This document shows, one piece after another, positions 16,521 through 25,991 of a stretch of 64,000 nucleotides of DNA; the first letter of the stretch is position 1, and every line of letters starts with the position of its first letter. The DNA lies in the NCBI GenBank assembly GCA_965230525.1, contig OZ246008.1, positions 2,914,001 to 2,978,000 of the forward strand, given 5' to 3'. Source of the stretch: GCA-002733465 sp965230525. GTDB taxonomy: Bacteria > Pseudomonadota > Gammaproteobacteria > Enterobacterales > Kangiellaceae. Under the pieces are notes generated by a model. That model searched no databases. It was not told the DNA's origin and worked only from the letters and a program-made list of their open reading frames with translations. Made by a program: the position numbers and the translations under genes.

Positions 16521-17435
16521 ATGTCAGCTAAAAATAACAATAACAAAGCAAGCAATTCCATTAAAACACAACTTCTCGATGCCATTTTACGGCACGCGCC
16601 AATTCTAATTTCGGCTAAAGATGCCGATGGCAATGTGCTTTTGGTCAGTCAACAGTTTGCTGAACTAGATGGCCCCAAACCAAGTGATTACATTAATAAA
16701 ACTGTATTTGACTTGTTTCCCAAGGAAATTGCACGAAAGCTTCACAAAAATGATTTGCGTGCGCAACAATCCAGTAAACCTATTGTTAGTGAAGAGGAGG
16801 TTTACCATGCGGATGGCTCTCGGCATATTTATCAGAGTTACAAGTTCAGGTTAGTTGACGATGAGGATAATTTGATTGGCACTTGCGGTGTTTCGATTGA
16901 TATTACCCATTTGAAAAATATGGAACACCAAGCTCAGCACGACCCACTGACTGAACTACTCAATCGGCGTTACTTAGATTCATGTTTTAGCAATGAGTTA
17001 AAGCGTGCACGTCGAGCAAAAGAATATCTAATGTTTGTGCTGCTCGACTTAGATGGATTTAAGCAGTTTAATGATTCGCTTGGCCATCTTAAAGGCGATG
17101 AATTGCTCGAGGATTTCTCTCGTGAACTTAAAAAGCACTTTCAAAGACCGTCTGATTTTTGCTTTCGTTTGGGAGGCGATGAGTTTGCGGTAATCTTCTT
17201 GACCGATGATAAGCAAAAAGGAATTGACCAAGTAAAGCTTTTAACCACTGATGTGGCGACTCGCTGGCAGCAACGTTATGATCAAGTTTGCACCATTTCG
17301 GCTGGTGTGCGAATAATCGGTGCAGAAGGAAGGTTTACCTCGAAGCGTGCATATCGGCAAGCTGATGAAGCTCTTTATGAGGCAAAAGAGTTGGGTAAAG
17401 ATCGGGTTGAAATATTCCAACAAGAACCATCATAA
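16521..17435 (+). CDS. PAS-GGDEF diguanylate cyclase
   Basis: 304 residues without a signal peptide or membrane helix. Residues about 18-130 form a PAS domain (HAPILISAKDADGNVLLVSQ at its start, GTCGVSIDITHLK at its end). The GGDEF domain follows (HDPLTELLNRRYLD, then DLDGFKQFNDSLGHLKGDEL and RLGGDEFAVIF), with an intact active-site motif, so it should make cyclic di-GMP from two GTP. No RxxD inhibitory site is visible five residues before GGDEF. It is a cytosolic sensor; the PAS ligand is unknown. It converges on trmJ with one base between stop codons. A second GGDEF gene lies at 20.2 kb. Confidence 0.9.
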   Translation: MSAKNNNNKASNSIKTQLLDAILRHAPILISAKDADGNVLLVSQQFAELDGPKPSDYINKTVFDLFPKEIARKLHKNDLRAQQSSKPIVSEEEVYHADGSRHIYQSYKFRLVDDEDNLIGTCGVSIDITHLKNMEHQAQHDPLTELLNRRYLDSCFSNELKRARRAKEYLMFVLLDLDGFKQFNDSLGHLKGDELLEDFSRELKKHFQRPSDFCFRLGGDEFAVIFLTDDKQKGIDQVKLLTTDVATRWQQRYDQVCTISAGVRIIGAEGRFTSKRAYRQADEALYEAKELGKDRVEIFQQEPS

Positions 17436-17436
17436 A

Positions 17437-18213
17437 TTAATCGATTTTATCCGTTGGTTTGCGAGCGAGCGCTTTGTGGATGCCGGTCAACAGGCTTAAC
17501 TCCTGAGCACTCGGATTAATCCGATTGATCAATTGCCTTAACCGCTTGAGCGAGTCACTCGGTTGCGAAGTTCGAAAGTAGCCACGCTCGCGAAGCAGTG
17601 ATTCGGTCATCACAAAATAATGCTCTAACTGCTCGGTGCTTGCACTTGCTGTTGCCTTTGAGCCGCGTTTCGTTAATGAGTCTTTATTTGACGGAGTAGG
17701 TTTCGTTTCGCCTTGGGCAATTTTCGTAAACTGTTTATTTAATTCATAACAAACGATTTGCACGGCACTTGCAACATTCAATACGCTGTATTCAGGGTTG
17801 CCCGGAATATAAAGAATTTGTTGGCAAAGACTAATTTCTGCGGAACTTAATCCATCTCTTTCTCCGCCGAACACAATTGCGATGCGCTCGCTCTTTGAGT
17901 CTGTGATCCATTCTACTGCCTGTTCGACGTTTCGTTGTGGGCGAGCGTAACTGTGCTCTTGACGTGCGCTGGTGGCAAACACTTGGGTACGGTCAGCGAT
18001 AGCATCGGCTAAACTGTCGTATACTTTGACATTAGTTAGTAGATCGCCGGCACCCGCAGCAAGGCTGGAGGCTTGCTCATGCGGAAATTGGCGCGGATTA
18101 ACTAGCGCGAGTTCTGACAAACCCATGGTCTTCATTGCTCTGGCGGCTGAACCAATATTTCCGGCGTGATATGTATTGAGCATTACTATGCGAATATTAT
18201 TTAAGTGCGACAT
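17437..18213 (-). CDS. trmJ: tRNA (cytidine/uridine-2'-O-)-methyltransferase TrmJ
   Basis: 258 residues of the SPOUT class: N-terminal IRIVMLNTYHAGNIGSAARA, the knot motifs IVFGGERDGLS and YIPGNPEYSVLNVASAVQ, and a C-terminal helical extension (about residues 195-258) as in E. coli TrmJ (246 residues). It should methylate the ribose of residue 32 in several tRNAs using S-adenosylmethionine, as a dimer. A polar insertion (THR/SER/LYS-rich, about 165-190) makes it slightly longer. The gene begins five bases after the amidase stop on the same strand, so the pair is probably one transcript. Confidence 0.93.
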   Translation of the reverse strand: MSHLNNIRIVMLNTYHAGNIGSAARAMKTMGLSELALVNPRQFPHEQASSLAAGAGDLLTNVKVYDSLADAIADRTQVFATSARQEHSYARPQRNVEQAVEWITDSKSERIAIVFGGERDGLSSAEISLCQQILYIPGNPEYSVLNVASAVQIVCYELNKQFTKIAQGETKPTPSNKDSLTKRGSKATASASTEQLEHYFVMTESLLRERGYFRTSQPSDSLKRLRQLINRINPSAQELSLLTGIHKALARKPTDKID

Positions 18214-18218
18214 CTTGT

Positions 18219-19871
18219 TTACTTTTTGGTTTGTCCAGACATTGCTTTTTCAATCGCTGGGATTAATTCTGCTGATTGCAGGTAGCGAGGCTCTGTGCGT
18301 CGCTTCGAATGTTGTTCGTAGGCATAAGCAATTGCTAAAATTTCAGCATCTTGATAGCCGCTACCAATAAACGAAACACCAACGGGTAAATTAAAAACAC
18401 TTCCCATCGGTACGCTAATATGAGGATATCCCGCTCGAGCTGCGTAAGACCCAGCACCAGGCCAGCTATTTGGCCAAACATCACCATTGATGGGGTCGAT
18501 TCTCGGAATTAATGGACCAGACGGGCTAACCAACGCACTAACTTGGTGTTGTTTTAATAGCGAGTCAATAAAAGATTTAGAAGATTCTACTACTGACTGG
18601 TGAATGGTTTTGTAAGCGGTACTTTCGATACTCGCCATTTCACTGGCCGACTCAAATATACTTTGGTCAAACAATACTAATTCTTGTTCAGCAAGCTGAT
18701 TATTGAACTGGATAAGCTGAAGTAAGTTTCGAGTGGTGACTTTTGTCGGGTCGGTCGTTGCGAGATATTCGTTGATACCATGCTTAAATTCGTATTTTAA
18801 TAATTGATAACTTTGTTGCCAATAACTGTCCGGTAATTTAGGTTGCTGGTCGATTTCAACCAAAATGGCACCCGCTTTTTGCATATCACTTAACGCACGC
18901 TCAAATTGCTTAATGATGGCCTGAGATTTTCCTTGTGCAAATCGTAAAATACCAATTCGTTTGCCTTTTAAAGCTGCTTTATTCAATTGTCCAGTAAAGT
19001 CGTTACTGGTGTTTTTATTGATCATTGCATTAAGCATCATCGCGGCGCCTTTAACACTCTTAGTCATTGGCCCAGCGGTATCTTGCGTTTTTGAAATCGG
19101 AATAATGAATTGTTGCGAGACAAGTCCCACGCTTGGTTTAAAACCCACGACGCCATTAGCATGGGCTGGACAAATGATGGAGCCGTTGGTTTCCGTGCCT
19201 ACTGCCGCTGCGGCTAATGAGGCTGCAATAGCAGCGCCGGAGCCCGAACTTGAACCACACGGATTGCGATCCAGCATATGCGGATTTCGAACTTGTCCGC
19301 CAATTGCACTCCAACCACTCATCGAGCTTTCAGATCGAAAGTTTGCCCATTGGCTTAAGTTTGTTTTTCCTAAAATGATCGCACCTTGATTGCGTAGTCC
19401 AGTGACTAGTGGGCTGTCGCGCCCGGTAAAATTATTGCTAAGTGCCAAAGCGCCAGCCGTTGTGGCTAGGTTATCCTTCGTTTCAATATTGTCCTTGAGT
19501 AATATGGGGACTCCATGCAATGCACCGGTAGTTTTTCCTTGTTGTGAAAGTTGATCTTTTAGCTTTGCTTCCTGCATCGCTTGGGGATTAACCGAAATTA
19601 TGCTGCGCAGTTTTGGTCCGCGTTGATCAAGTTGTTCAATTCGTTGTAAGTATAAGCCAACTAAAGCTTGTGAGGTGATTTGTCGAGTGTTTAATAACTC
19701 AGTGATTTCGGGTAGGGTTAAATCCAGCGGGTGGAGCGCTTGGTAACTCTTACCATCCATTGATAGCGAAATTTGACTGGCTGATTTATGTACAGTTGAA
19801 TGACAGCTCGAGAGCACGAGCATGGTTAGCAAATAACTAACCGGACGTCCAAGTGATGTTAATTTAATCAT
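18219..19871 (-). CDS. Amidase-signature-family lipoprotein
   Basis: 550 residues. The N-terminus is a lipoprotein signal with lipobox VLSSC. The amidase signature domain is complete: the catalytic lysine in GVPILLKDNIE, the Ser-cisSer-Ser region GSSSGSGAAIAASLAAAAVG with the acyl-enzyme serine in TETNGSI. The class hydrolyses C-N amide bonds by a Ser-Ser-Lys triad. It is not GatA: no gatB/gatC nearby and the protein is membrane-anchored in the envelope. The substrate is unknown; exported relatives act on peptide amides or N-acyl compounds. It precedes trmJ by five bases, an unrelated partner. Confidence 0.88.
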   Translation of the reverse strand: MIKLTSLGRPVSYLLTMLVLSSCHSTVHKSASQISLSMDGKSYQALHPLDLTLPEITELLNTRQITSQALVGLYLQRIEQLDQRGPKLRSIISVNPQAMQEAKLKDQLSQQGKTTGALHGVPILLKDNIETKDNLATTAGALALSNNFTGRDSPLVTGLRNQGAIILGKTNLSQWANFRSESSMSGWSAIGGQVRNPHMLDRNPCGSSSGSGAAIAASLAAAAVGTETNGSIICPAHANGVVGFKPSVGLVSQQFIIPISKTQDTAGPMTKSVKGAAMMLNAMINKNTSNDFTGQLNKAALKGKRIGILRFAQGKSQAIIKQFERALSDMQKAGAILVEIDQQPKLPDSYWQQSYQLLKYEFKHGINEYLATTDPTKVTTRNLLQLIQFNNQLAEQELVLFDQSIFESASEMASIESTAYKTIHQSVVESSKSFIDSLLKQHQVSALVSPSGPLIPRIDPINGDVWPNSWPGAGSYAARAGYPHISVPMGSVFNLPVGVSFIGSGYQDAEILAIAYAYEQHSKRRTEPRYLQSAELIPAIEKAMSGQTKK

Positions 19872-20212
19872 GTTAATTTACTCGTAATTATTGGTTGATG
19901 CTCGTTCATTTTGCGTCATTCCATTTCAATTTATTCCATATCACTTCATTTACTTTATTTAGAGTCAGGCCGTTCATTATTGATTTTTCAATGACAAACT
20001 ACACAACAAATTTGGAACGCTGAATTGGTAAGTCTAATTCTTTTATTAAGGTCAACTCTGTCGGGCTTTTAACAAATTAATGAATTTAATGAACGATTGC
20101 AAGCAAAGAGCATTTCCAGCTGATTACTTGGCAGCAAGTTTAATCAGTATGAAGATTGGAAATGGCCTATAATTATAAGCAATTTATAATTTCACCCTAT
20201 TAACTTGGTCAT
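19872..20212. other. Intergenic region between divergent amidase and sensor cyclase genes
   Basis: 341 AT-rich bases. Two TATAAT words (20168-20173 and 20185-20190) precede the cyclase start at 20213, but neither has a good -35 box. Nothing else is recognised. Confidence 0.4.
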
Positions 20213-21757
20213 ATGCTCTTAGTTCTTCGCAGTTGTTATTTTGTCGGTGTAATGCTTTGCTTGCTCAATCCTTTTATCAACGTTGAGGCAAAATCCAATT
20301 TAAGCAGCAATGCTGATATTCGATTAACTGATGAAGAACGTGATTGGTTAAAGCGAAATAAACGTTTTAAGGTTGGAATTGATCAACATTGGTATCCTTA
20401 TGAGTTTGTTGATGAGCAAGGTCAACATCAAGGCATTGCCGCAGATTACCTTCAGTTTGCTGGTTATTTGTTGGATTTGGAGTTTACCTTTGTAGCCACT
20501 GAAAACTGGGGGCAGGCTTATCAAGCATACAAGCAGGGACAAATCGATCTGCTTCCCGCGATCATAGAAACCGACAAGCGCCGTTCGGATACTTATTTTA
20601 CCCAGCCCTATTTTACCACACCGACAGTCATCGTCTCCCGTAAGAACGCGTTTTATGCCGATAGTATTGATTCGTTAGAAGGGAAAAAGCTCGCCTTAGT
20701 CAAAGGATTCGCGATCGTGGATTTCGTAAAGCAGCATCATCCCGAAATTGAACTAGTGCTTGTTGATTCGATCAAGTCGGGACTGAGTATCTTGCAACAA
20801 GGACTGGTAGATGGCTATATCGGTGCCATTGCTGGGATTAACTCAGAGCTTAACAAAGGGTCATTTGAGCAACTGATAATTTCAGCGTTTACTCCCCACG
20901 ATCTGCAAGTGTCCATGGCGGTGTCGGCGGCTAATAAACCGCTGATTGCAATTCTCAATAAAGTCTTTGCCAGTATGAGTAATCGACATCGCGCTTCAAT
21001 AGCCAACACTTGGCTTTCTGTGCATGTTGAACAAGGGGTGCAATTAAGTACTATATTACTTTGGGGAGTACCGCCATTTGCAATTTTATCCTTGATCTTA
21101 ATGATAATATTTAGACTTAATCGCGGCCTAAAGAAAGAAGTTGTTCGTCGTAAAGCGGTTGAAAAGCGACTCAAACATTTAGCACAACATGACGCCTTGA
21201 CCGGACTGCCAAACCGTTCGTTATTTCACGAGTTGGCATATTTCTCACTTGCCAAAGCGAAACGCGAGGGTGAAAAACATGCCATTTTGTTTATTGATAT
21301 TGACGGTTTTAAAGGGGTCAACGATCGACACGGTCACCATGTAGGGGACCAATTGTTGGTTTCGATAGCTAATCGATTACAAAATTGCGTAAGAAAGTCC
21401 GATATTGTTGCACGCCAGGGAGGCGACGAGTTCTTGATCTTATTGAATGATAATGTCGATAGGTCGTTAGTCGAGCAGGTTGCGGATAAAATAATAAAAC
21501 AACTGAGCCTCGATTATGGTGTGGCGGAAAAACTACAAGAGCCAATCAATATTAATAATGTAGGCGCGAGTATTGGCATTGCTATTTATCCTGACAATAG
21601 TGAAAAGCTTGACGATCTAATTAAGTTAGCCGACATCGCAATGTATAAAGCCAAAAGCCAAGGAAAAAATAACTACGTGCTATTTTGTGATAAGCTTCAC
21701 GGCACAGGCAAGGTATCAACTCAACCAGAACAAGCTAAAACAAGGGAAGTCGACTAA
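20213..21757 (+). CDS. Periplasmic solute-binding domain (SBP_bac_3) - membrane - GGDEF diguanylate cyclase
   Basis: 514 residues. A signal-like hydrophobic segment (1-26) is followed by a periplasmic amino-acid-binding-type domain (about 35-270; start LTDEERDWLKRNKRFKVGID, then WYPYEFVDEQGQ and the FTQPYF segment typical of SBP family 3). A membrane helix (about 282-302) leads to a GGDEF domain: HDALTGLPNRSLFHEL, DIDGFKGVNDRHGHHVGDQL, ARQGGDEFLIL, so the active site is complete. It should convert an extracellular small-molecule cue, perhaps an amino acid, into cyclic di-GMP. No RxxD inhibitory site is visible. It is followed by a small membrane-protein gene on the same strand. Confidence 0.9.
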   Translation: MLLVLRSCYFVGVMLCLLNPFINVEAKSNLSSNADIRLTDEERDWLKRNKRFKVGIDQHWYPYEFVDEQGQHQGIAADYLQFAGYLLDLEFTFVATENWGQAYQAYKQGQIDLLPAIIETDKRRSDTYFTQPYFTTPTVIVSRKNAFYADSIDSLEGKKLALVKGFAIVDFVKQHHPEIELVLVDSIKSGLSILQQGLVDGYIGAIAGINSELNKGSFEQLIISAFTPHDLQVSMAVSAANKPLIAILNKVFASMSNRHRASIANTWLSVHVEQGVQLSTILLWGVPPFAILSLILMIIFRLNRGLKKEVVRRKAVEKRLKHLAQHDALTGLPNRSLFHELAYFSLAKAKREGEKHAILFIDIDGFKGVNDRHGHHVGDQLLVSIANRLQNCVRKSDIVARQGGDEFLILLNDNVDRSLVEQVADKIIKQLSLDYGVAEKLQEPININNVGASIGIAIYPDNSEKLDDLIKLADIAMYKAKSQGKNNYVLFCDKLHGTGKVSTQPEQAKTREVD

Positions 21758-21802
21758 ACTCGATACCCAGCGATAAAATATATAACTAAAACGGAGAATA
21801 AA

Positions 21803-22279
21803 ATGAGCGAACAACACTATGCAACCCCAGAAGCAAATCTTACTGAAGGTGTCGGCGATCTCGCGGAGATTATTGCACCCTTGAGTGCAACCCGATCATG
21901 GGTAAAACTGTGCTCGGTTTTGGGATTTATCTCGACGGGATTTATTGCTTTGGCTGCCATAGGTATGCTTTTGAGTGGCTCCTTGATGAGTGGTGTTGAT
22001 GGCGGCGAATCAGCGGGAATGGCAGTTGCTTCTTTTGGACTCTTAGGAGCATTGTATTTACTGATGGCGGTATTGTATTTTGTACCCAGTTTGTTTCTTT
22101 TTAAGTATTCCACAGCGATTAGCAACGCGGAACAAACTCATTCGGCGGCTGACGTTGCGCATGCATTAACCATGCAAAAATCCTTTTGGAAATTCGTCGG
22201 TATAGCTGCGCTTATATTGGTCGTTATTATGATTTTAAGTATTGTTGCTGCGGTTCTAGTACCCACAATGATGATCTAA
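21803..22279 (+). CDS. DUF5362-like small membrane protein
   Basis: 158 residues with a soluble 30-residue N-terminus and three to four hydrophobic segments (FISTGFIALAAIGMLL; FGLLGALYLLMAVLYFVPSLFLF; FVGIAALILVVIMILSIVAA). The pairing of a YLxPSxxLxKYS segment with ALxxQKSFWKFVGI is the pattern of the DUF5362 family. Start ATG 21803 has GGAG nearby (ACGGAGAATAAA). It lies 45 bases after the sensor cyclase gene and could share its transcript. The function is unknown. Confidence 0.7.
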   Translation: MSEQHYATPEANLTEGVGDLAEIIAPLSATRSWVKLCSVLGFISTGFIALAAIGMLLSGSLMSGVDGGESAGMAVASFGLLGALYLLMAVLYFVPSLFLFKYSTAISNAEQTHSAADVAHALTMQKSFWKFVGIAALILVVIMILSIVAAVLVPTMMI

Positions 22280-22382
22280 TTTGATACTCGCCCAAAAACA
22301 AGGCTTCGCTGGTTAAATAATTAATTCTATTTTTGACCGGCGAGCGTAAGTTTTTTGGCAACCCTCGGATAAAACTGACTTT

Positions 22383-22450
22383 CTATCTAGTCAATGATTT
22401 TATTTAATCAATGACTCTATCTAGTCAATGACACTATTTAATCAATGATT
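22383..22450. repeat. 17-bp tandem repeat, four units (two 34-bp pairs)
   Basis: Units of the form CTATYTARTCAATGAYT lie at 22383, 22400, 22417 and 22434. Odd and even units differ consistently, so the array also reads as two 34-bp copies, meaning a two-unit block was duplicated. It ends 30 bases before the stop of tapT (minus strand). Confidence 0.9.
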
Positions 22451-22479
22451 CACTAGCAAATTGAATGACTCATTGAGCG

Positions 22480-23103
22480 TTAGGGTGATGGCTTGTGACT
22501 TTGTATTTGCTTGTCGATCATTAATTCGAAACTGCTTAACAAATTTTCGTAACAAGTTTTGCGATCAAAGGCCTTAAGAGCAAAATAAATACTTTCAATA
22601 CTGCTTAAACTATATTTTAGCCGACTTCTTCTAATTCTATAGTTGGAACAGAATTCGCCCTTTAAGGAAATTCTGGGAATGTTTTGCAGTTGAGGGTGAT
22701 CGTGTAATACTTTTTTAGACTTTCGCCAGGTGGCATCAATCAGAACGATTTGCTCTATGCTTTTCAGTAATTGCTGGGATTTAGCGGGTAATTTTACCGC
22801 GCGATTCGCTTTGTGAGTAAGCGTTATCTGTTCAACTTCTGGTAGCCAAGGCAAAGAAGGATATACGAGTGCTGAGGCGCTATTTGCTATTTTTTCCAAC
22901 ATTGCTTTAGTCAGGTCGGCCGTGACATAGTAATCGCTATTGATTAAACACTTATGAGCTAATTTGCCGGTATTAAAAGGATGTTTGGTTTCCTTTGGGT
23001 GTTGTAGAATGATTACTTTAATCGGATTTTTGACTGGTGAAATCGCATTACAATAGCAAAGCTTGAGAGGGCGACTACAATCAGCACAAGTCGGACGAGA
23101 CAT
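22480..23103 (-). CDS. tapT: DTW-domain tRNA-uridine aminocarboxypropyltransferase
   Basis: 207 residues. The N-terminus has four cysteines in the pattern CADCSRPLKLCYC, a likely zinc site, and the DTW signature is present as LIDATWRKSKKVL with the later RRSRLKYSLSSIES block. This family (TapT/YfiP in E. coli) adds a 3-amino-3-carboxypropyl group from SAM to uridine 47 of tRNA (acp3U47). Length fits. The start ATG at 23103 abuts the start of the divergent GNAT gene with no base between. Confidence 0.85.
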   Translation of the reverse strand: MSRPTCADCSRPLKLCYCNAISPVKNPIKVIILQHPKETKHPFNTGKLAHKCLINSDYYVTADLTKAMLEKIANSASALVYPSLPWLPEVEQITLTHKANRAVKLPAKSQQLLKSIEQIVLIDATWRKSKKVLHDHPQLQNIPRISLKGEFCSNYRIRRSRLKYSLSSIESIYFALKAFDRKTCYENLLSSFELMIDKQIQSHKPSP

Positions 23104-23544
23104 ATGAAAGCCAGTTTAGAGGAATATCGAGTTGAACAACTAAGCCCTATAGAAACACAACGGGCTAATAAATTCTATCGGAATTTTAAGTTTCGAAATC
23201 GTGTCAAAGCACACGACCTCGCTATGGTAGTAAAGAACACACAAAGCGAAATTATAGCTTGTGGGTTTATTCGAGATTATCAAGCGTTCCGATTGTTGAG
23301 TGGCGTTGCAGTTGCCACTCCTTTGCAGTCGAGAGGCGTCGGGAGGCTTTTACTTAATCACCTCAGCAACCATTTTGAAACTAAAACTTTTACCTTTCCT
23401 TATCAGCATCTCACCGAATACTATCAACAGTTTGGCTTCAAGCTGTTGACCGAACCGAGTCAAATTGGCATGGTCAACAATTTGTATCAACGTTACCTCA
23501 GTCAAGGTCGAAAGATCTTATTAATGCGTTATTCACAAAGCTAA
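23104..23544 (+). CDS. GNAT-family N-acetyltransferase
   Basis: 146 residues. Acetyl-CoA binding motif A is visible as GVAVATPLQSRGVGRLLLNHL (shortened here from V to L), followed by a helix and the YYQQFGFKLL end motif of GNAT enzymes. The acceptor is not known. The start is fixed by the lack of another in-frame start before residue 40; GGACGAG lies a few bases upstream, inside the tapT coding sequence. The CATATG palindrome at 23101-23106 contains both start codons. A dedicated promoter must overlap tapT. Confidence 0.8.
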   Translation: MKASLEEYRVEQLSPIETQRANKFYRNFKFRNRVKAHDLAMVVKNTQSEIIACGFIRDYQAFRLLSGVAVATPLQSRGVGRLLLNHLSNHFETKTFTFPYQHLTEYYQQFGFKLLTEPSQIGMVNNLYQRYLSQGRKILLMRYSQS

Positions 23545-23638
23545 AAAACGTTTCTTGTAGATAAACGGTAAGCGAGTCAAAAGCTGGAAAGATTAGCAAA
23601 TACATACAGCATTACTAATACCTTAATTACTCTTGGGT

Positions 23639-25843
23639 TTAATTATCCAACCACTTAACTAACACCTGATAAACGGCTTCGGGCTCTATTGGTTTTCCAA
23701 GGTAATCGTTCATACCGGCATCTAAGCAATGCCGCTTGTCTCCGGGCATTGTGTTGGCTGTCATTGCGATAATTGGTATCGCGTTTCCATTAACCTGTAA
23801 GTTTTTTTCTCTGATAATTTTAGTTGTTTGATAGCCATCGAGTTTTGGCATTTGACAATCCATAATAATTAGGTCGAAAAGTAGATCAGAATGTGTTTCG
23901 AGTTTTTCAAGCGCCTCTAGGCCGTTGCCAACTAATTCAAACTTCAATTTACAGGCTTTTAAAATTCCAGCAATGACTTGCTGGTTTACTTCATTATCTT
24001 CAACTACCAGAATGTGAGCGCCTGATTGTTTGAGTCGATTCATTTGCTCTTCTAGACTGGTCTTTTTGATTTCATTGTTAATCGCTTGCTCAGTGGGAAT
24101 CTGACTCGATTCAGTCAAAGAGTGTAAATGATCCAGCAATTCATTGGGTGTAATTGGTTTGGCAATTGATGAAACGTTTAAATCTTTTGGAAATTTGTAT
24201 CGAGTGATATCAGTTTGCATGGGGCACATAAGAACAAGTGCTGGAAGGTTTTCTTTTAGTTGCGCATAGATAGCATGAACTAAGTCTTCAAGTTTTAGGT
24301 GCGAATGCTCAAAATCAAACAGAATAACACGCTCTCTTTTCGAGTAAGTATCAAAGGCTTTAAGTTGGCTTTGCAACGCTTGAAGTTGAGTTGTGTGATT
24401 GAAGTCGACTTGCCATTGAGTTAATTGCTTTATCAGCACTCGAGTACTTGGTTTTTGTTGTGCGATCAGTAACATCTGAAAGCTTTCCAAATCGGTAATT
24501 TTGTCACTAGCATCACTTTGTTTTGTACTAGTGAGTTCTAACTGAAAGTGAAATCGGCTACCTTGATTGGGTTCGCTTTCTACTTTTAACTGGGTCCCCA
24601 TGAGTTCACAAAGTTGTGCACTAATACTGAGACCCAAGCCAGTACCACCAAACTCTCGAGTGGTGGACGCGTCAGCTTGAGTAAACATTTCGAATAAAAC
24701 GCTAATTTGTTGTTTTGACATTCCGATCCCTGTATCGGTCACAGAGCAATTAAAAATCGTTTTACCTTGGGTGGTTTTATGTGTACTGGCCTGTAATATA
24801 ATTTGGCCGCTTAAGGTAAACTTAGCCGCATTACTGATCAGGTTGGTGACTACTTGGCGAATCCGTACGGGATCGGCATGAATGATTTCTGCGGAAATTT
24901 CGGTGAGGTCAACTACAAACTCAACTTGTTTTTCTTGGATGTCTAGCGCGTATGCATGTGCGAGCTCACCAAGTAATTCTTTAATATTAAAGTCAATCGA
25001 ATCAAATTGTAGTTTCCCAGCGTCAATTTTGGAGTAATCTAGAATATCGTTAATAATGGTAAGAAGCGACTCGGCGCTGTGTTTAGCGAGGTTTAATTTG
25101 TAGTGCTGGTCGTTATTTAGATTGGTATTGTCGAGTAATCTAAGCATACCTAAAACACCATTCATCGGTGTACGTATCTCATGCGACATATTTGCTAGAA
25201 ACTCCGATTTTATTTTATTAGCTTTTATCAATGCTTCAGTGTTGCTGGCAACATGCTGTTCTAAATGTTCTACCAATTCAAAGAAGAATTGGTTAAAACG
25301 CCCCAGCACTGTAATCACAATCAAACAAAGTAGGCAAAATGCAACCAAATAAGAAATCCAAGCACTCCAAGAATTAGTATAACTATTAAAATCGATTTTA
25401 AACTGGAGGTAACCTAAATTAACCGCAACCATGTATATGGCGATGGTGGCAATTGACAGGGCAAACAGTACTAATCCTGTTTTTTTGCTAAAAAGAACAG
25501 TCGCCAAGGCAATTCCGGTGAACAAAAATGGTCCACCATTACCGGTTAGACCAAAGACTCCGATGCCAGAGATACCGATTAGCATAAAGACGCCAAGTAA
25601 TATGCTAGAGCGGAACGCATAGGACAATGTTTTTCGTTTGATCGTTGAGAATAGAATTAACGAAGCAATAAATGCATGAAAAAGCATAATTGGCTGAAAA
25701 CCAATCTCAAAAAATCGAATGACGGAACTTGCCAGCGCGGGTAATGATATGATCGCAAAAATAACCAGTGCAATATTGACTAAGTCATTTTTTAGCTGGA
25801 TGACCGAGAGCCGACGACTCTCAACTAGTTTTTCGTTATCCAT
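23639..25843 (-). CDS. Hybrid sensor histidine kinase with degenerate and intact receiver domains
   Basis: 734 residues. Six or so membrane helices (20-190) form a sensor without a large periplasmic loop. A HisKA domain follows with the phospho-accepting histidine in NMSHEIRTPMNGVLGML, then HATPase with TGIGMSKQQI and FGGTGLGLSIS. Residues about 455-575 look like a receiver fold lacking the acidic pair (LLIAQQK start, SIAKPI end), so it is probably a pseudo-receiver. A complete receiver at about 608-732 has VVEDNEVNQQ, phospho-accepting Asp in IIMDCQMPKLDG, and GKPI. A separate Hpt protein and response regulator would be needed and are not next to it. Signal unknown. It is a BarA-like topology; no homology to BarA sensor is claimed. 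Confidence 0.88.
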   Translation of the reverse strand: MDNEKLVESRRLSVIQLKNDLVNIALVIFAIISLPALASSVIRFFEIGFQPIMLFHAFIASLILFSTIKRKTLSYAFRSSILLGVFMLIGISGIGVFGLTGNGGPFLFTGIALATVLFSKKTGLVLFALSIATIAIYMVAVNLGYLQFKIDFNSYTNSWSAWISYLVAFCLLCLIVITVLGRFNQFFFELVEHLEQHVASNTEALIKANKIKSEFLANMSHEIRTPMNGVLGMLRLLDNTNLNNDQHYKLNLAKHSAESLLTIINDILDYSKIDAGKLQFDSIDFNIKELLGELAHAYALDIQEKQVEFVVDLTEISAEIIHADPVRIRQVVTNLISNAAKFTLSGQIILQASTHKTTQGKTIFNCSVTDTGIGMSKQQISVLFEMFTQADASTTREFGGTGLGLSISAQLCELMGTQLKVESEPNQGSRFHFQLELTSTKQSDASDKITDLESFQMLLIAQQKPSTRVLIKQLTQWQVDFNHTTQLQALQSQLKAFDTYSKRERVILFDFEHSHLKLEDLVHAIYAQLKENLPALVLMCPMQTDITRYKFPKDLNVSSIAKPITPNELLDHLHSLTESSQIPTEQAINNEIKKTSLEEQMNRLKQSGAHILVVEDNEVNQQVIAGILKACKLKFELVGNGLEALEKLETHSDLLFDLIIMDCQMPKLDGYQTTKIIREKNLQVNGNAIPIIAMTANTMPGDKRHCLDAGMNDYLGKPIEPEAVYQVLVKWLDN

Positions 25844-25991
25844 TGGAAGGTAACATCAGTAACTGACCACATTCGACCATCTAGACTTGAGTTAAGTATA
25901 GTTTAGCAATCGAGATATTCAAGCTTATGCTATTTAAATCAGTGGCTTAGTCGGGGTGTATTTGGGCACAACCGGAAGCGATTATTAGCAG

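Noticed and set aside
23639..25843. Second receiver of the hybrid kinase as a functional relay site
   Set aside because: The first of the two receiver folds lacks the acidic pair, so only the C-terminal one is counted.
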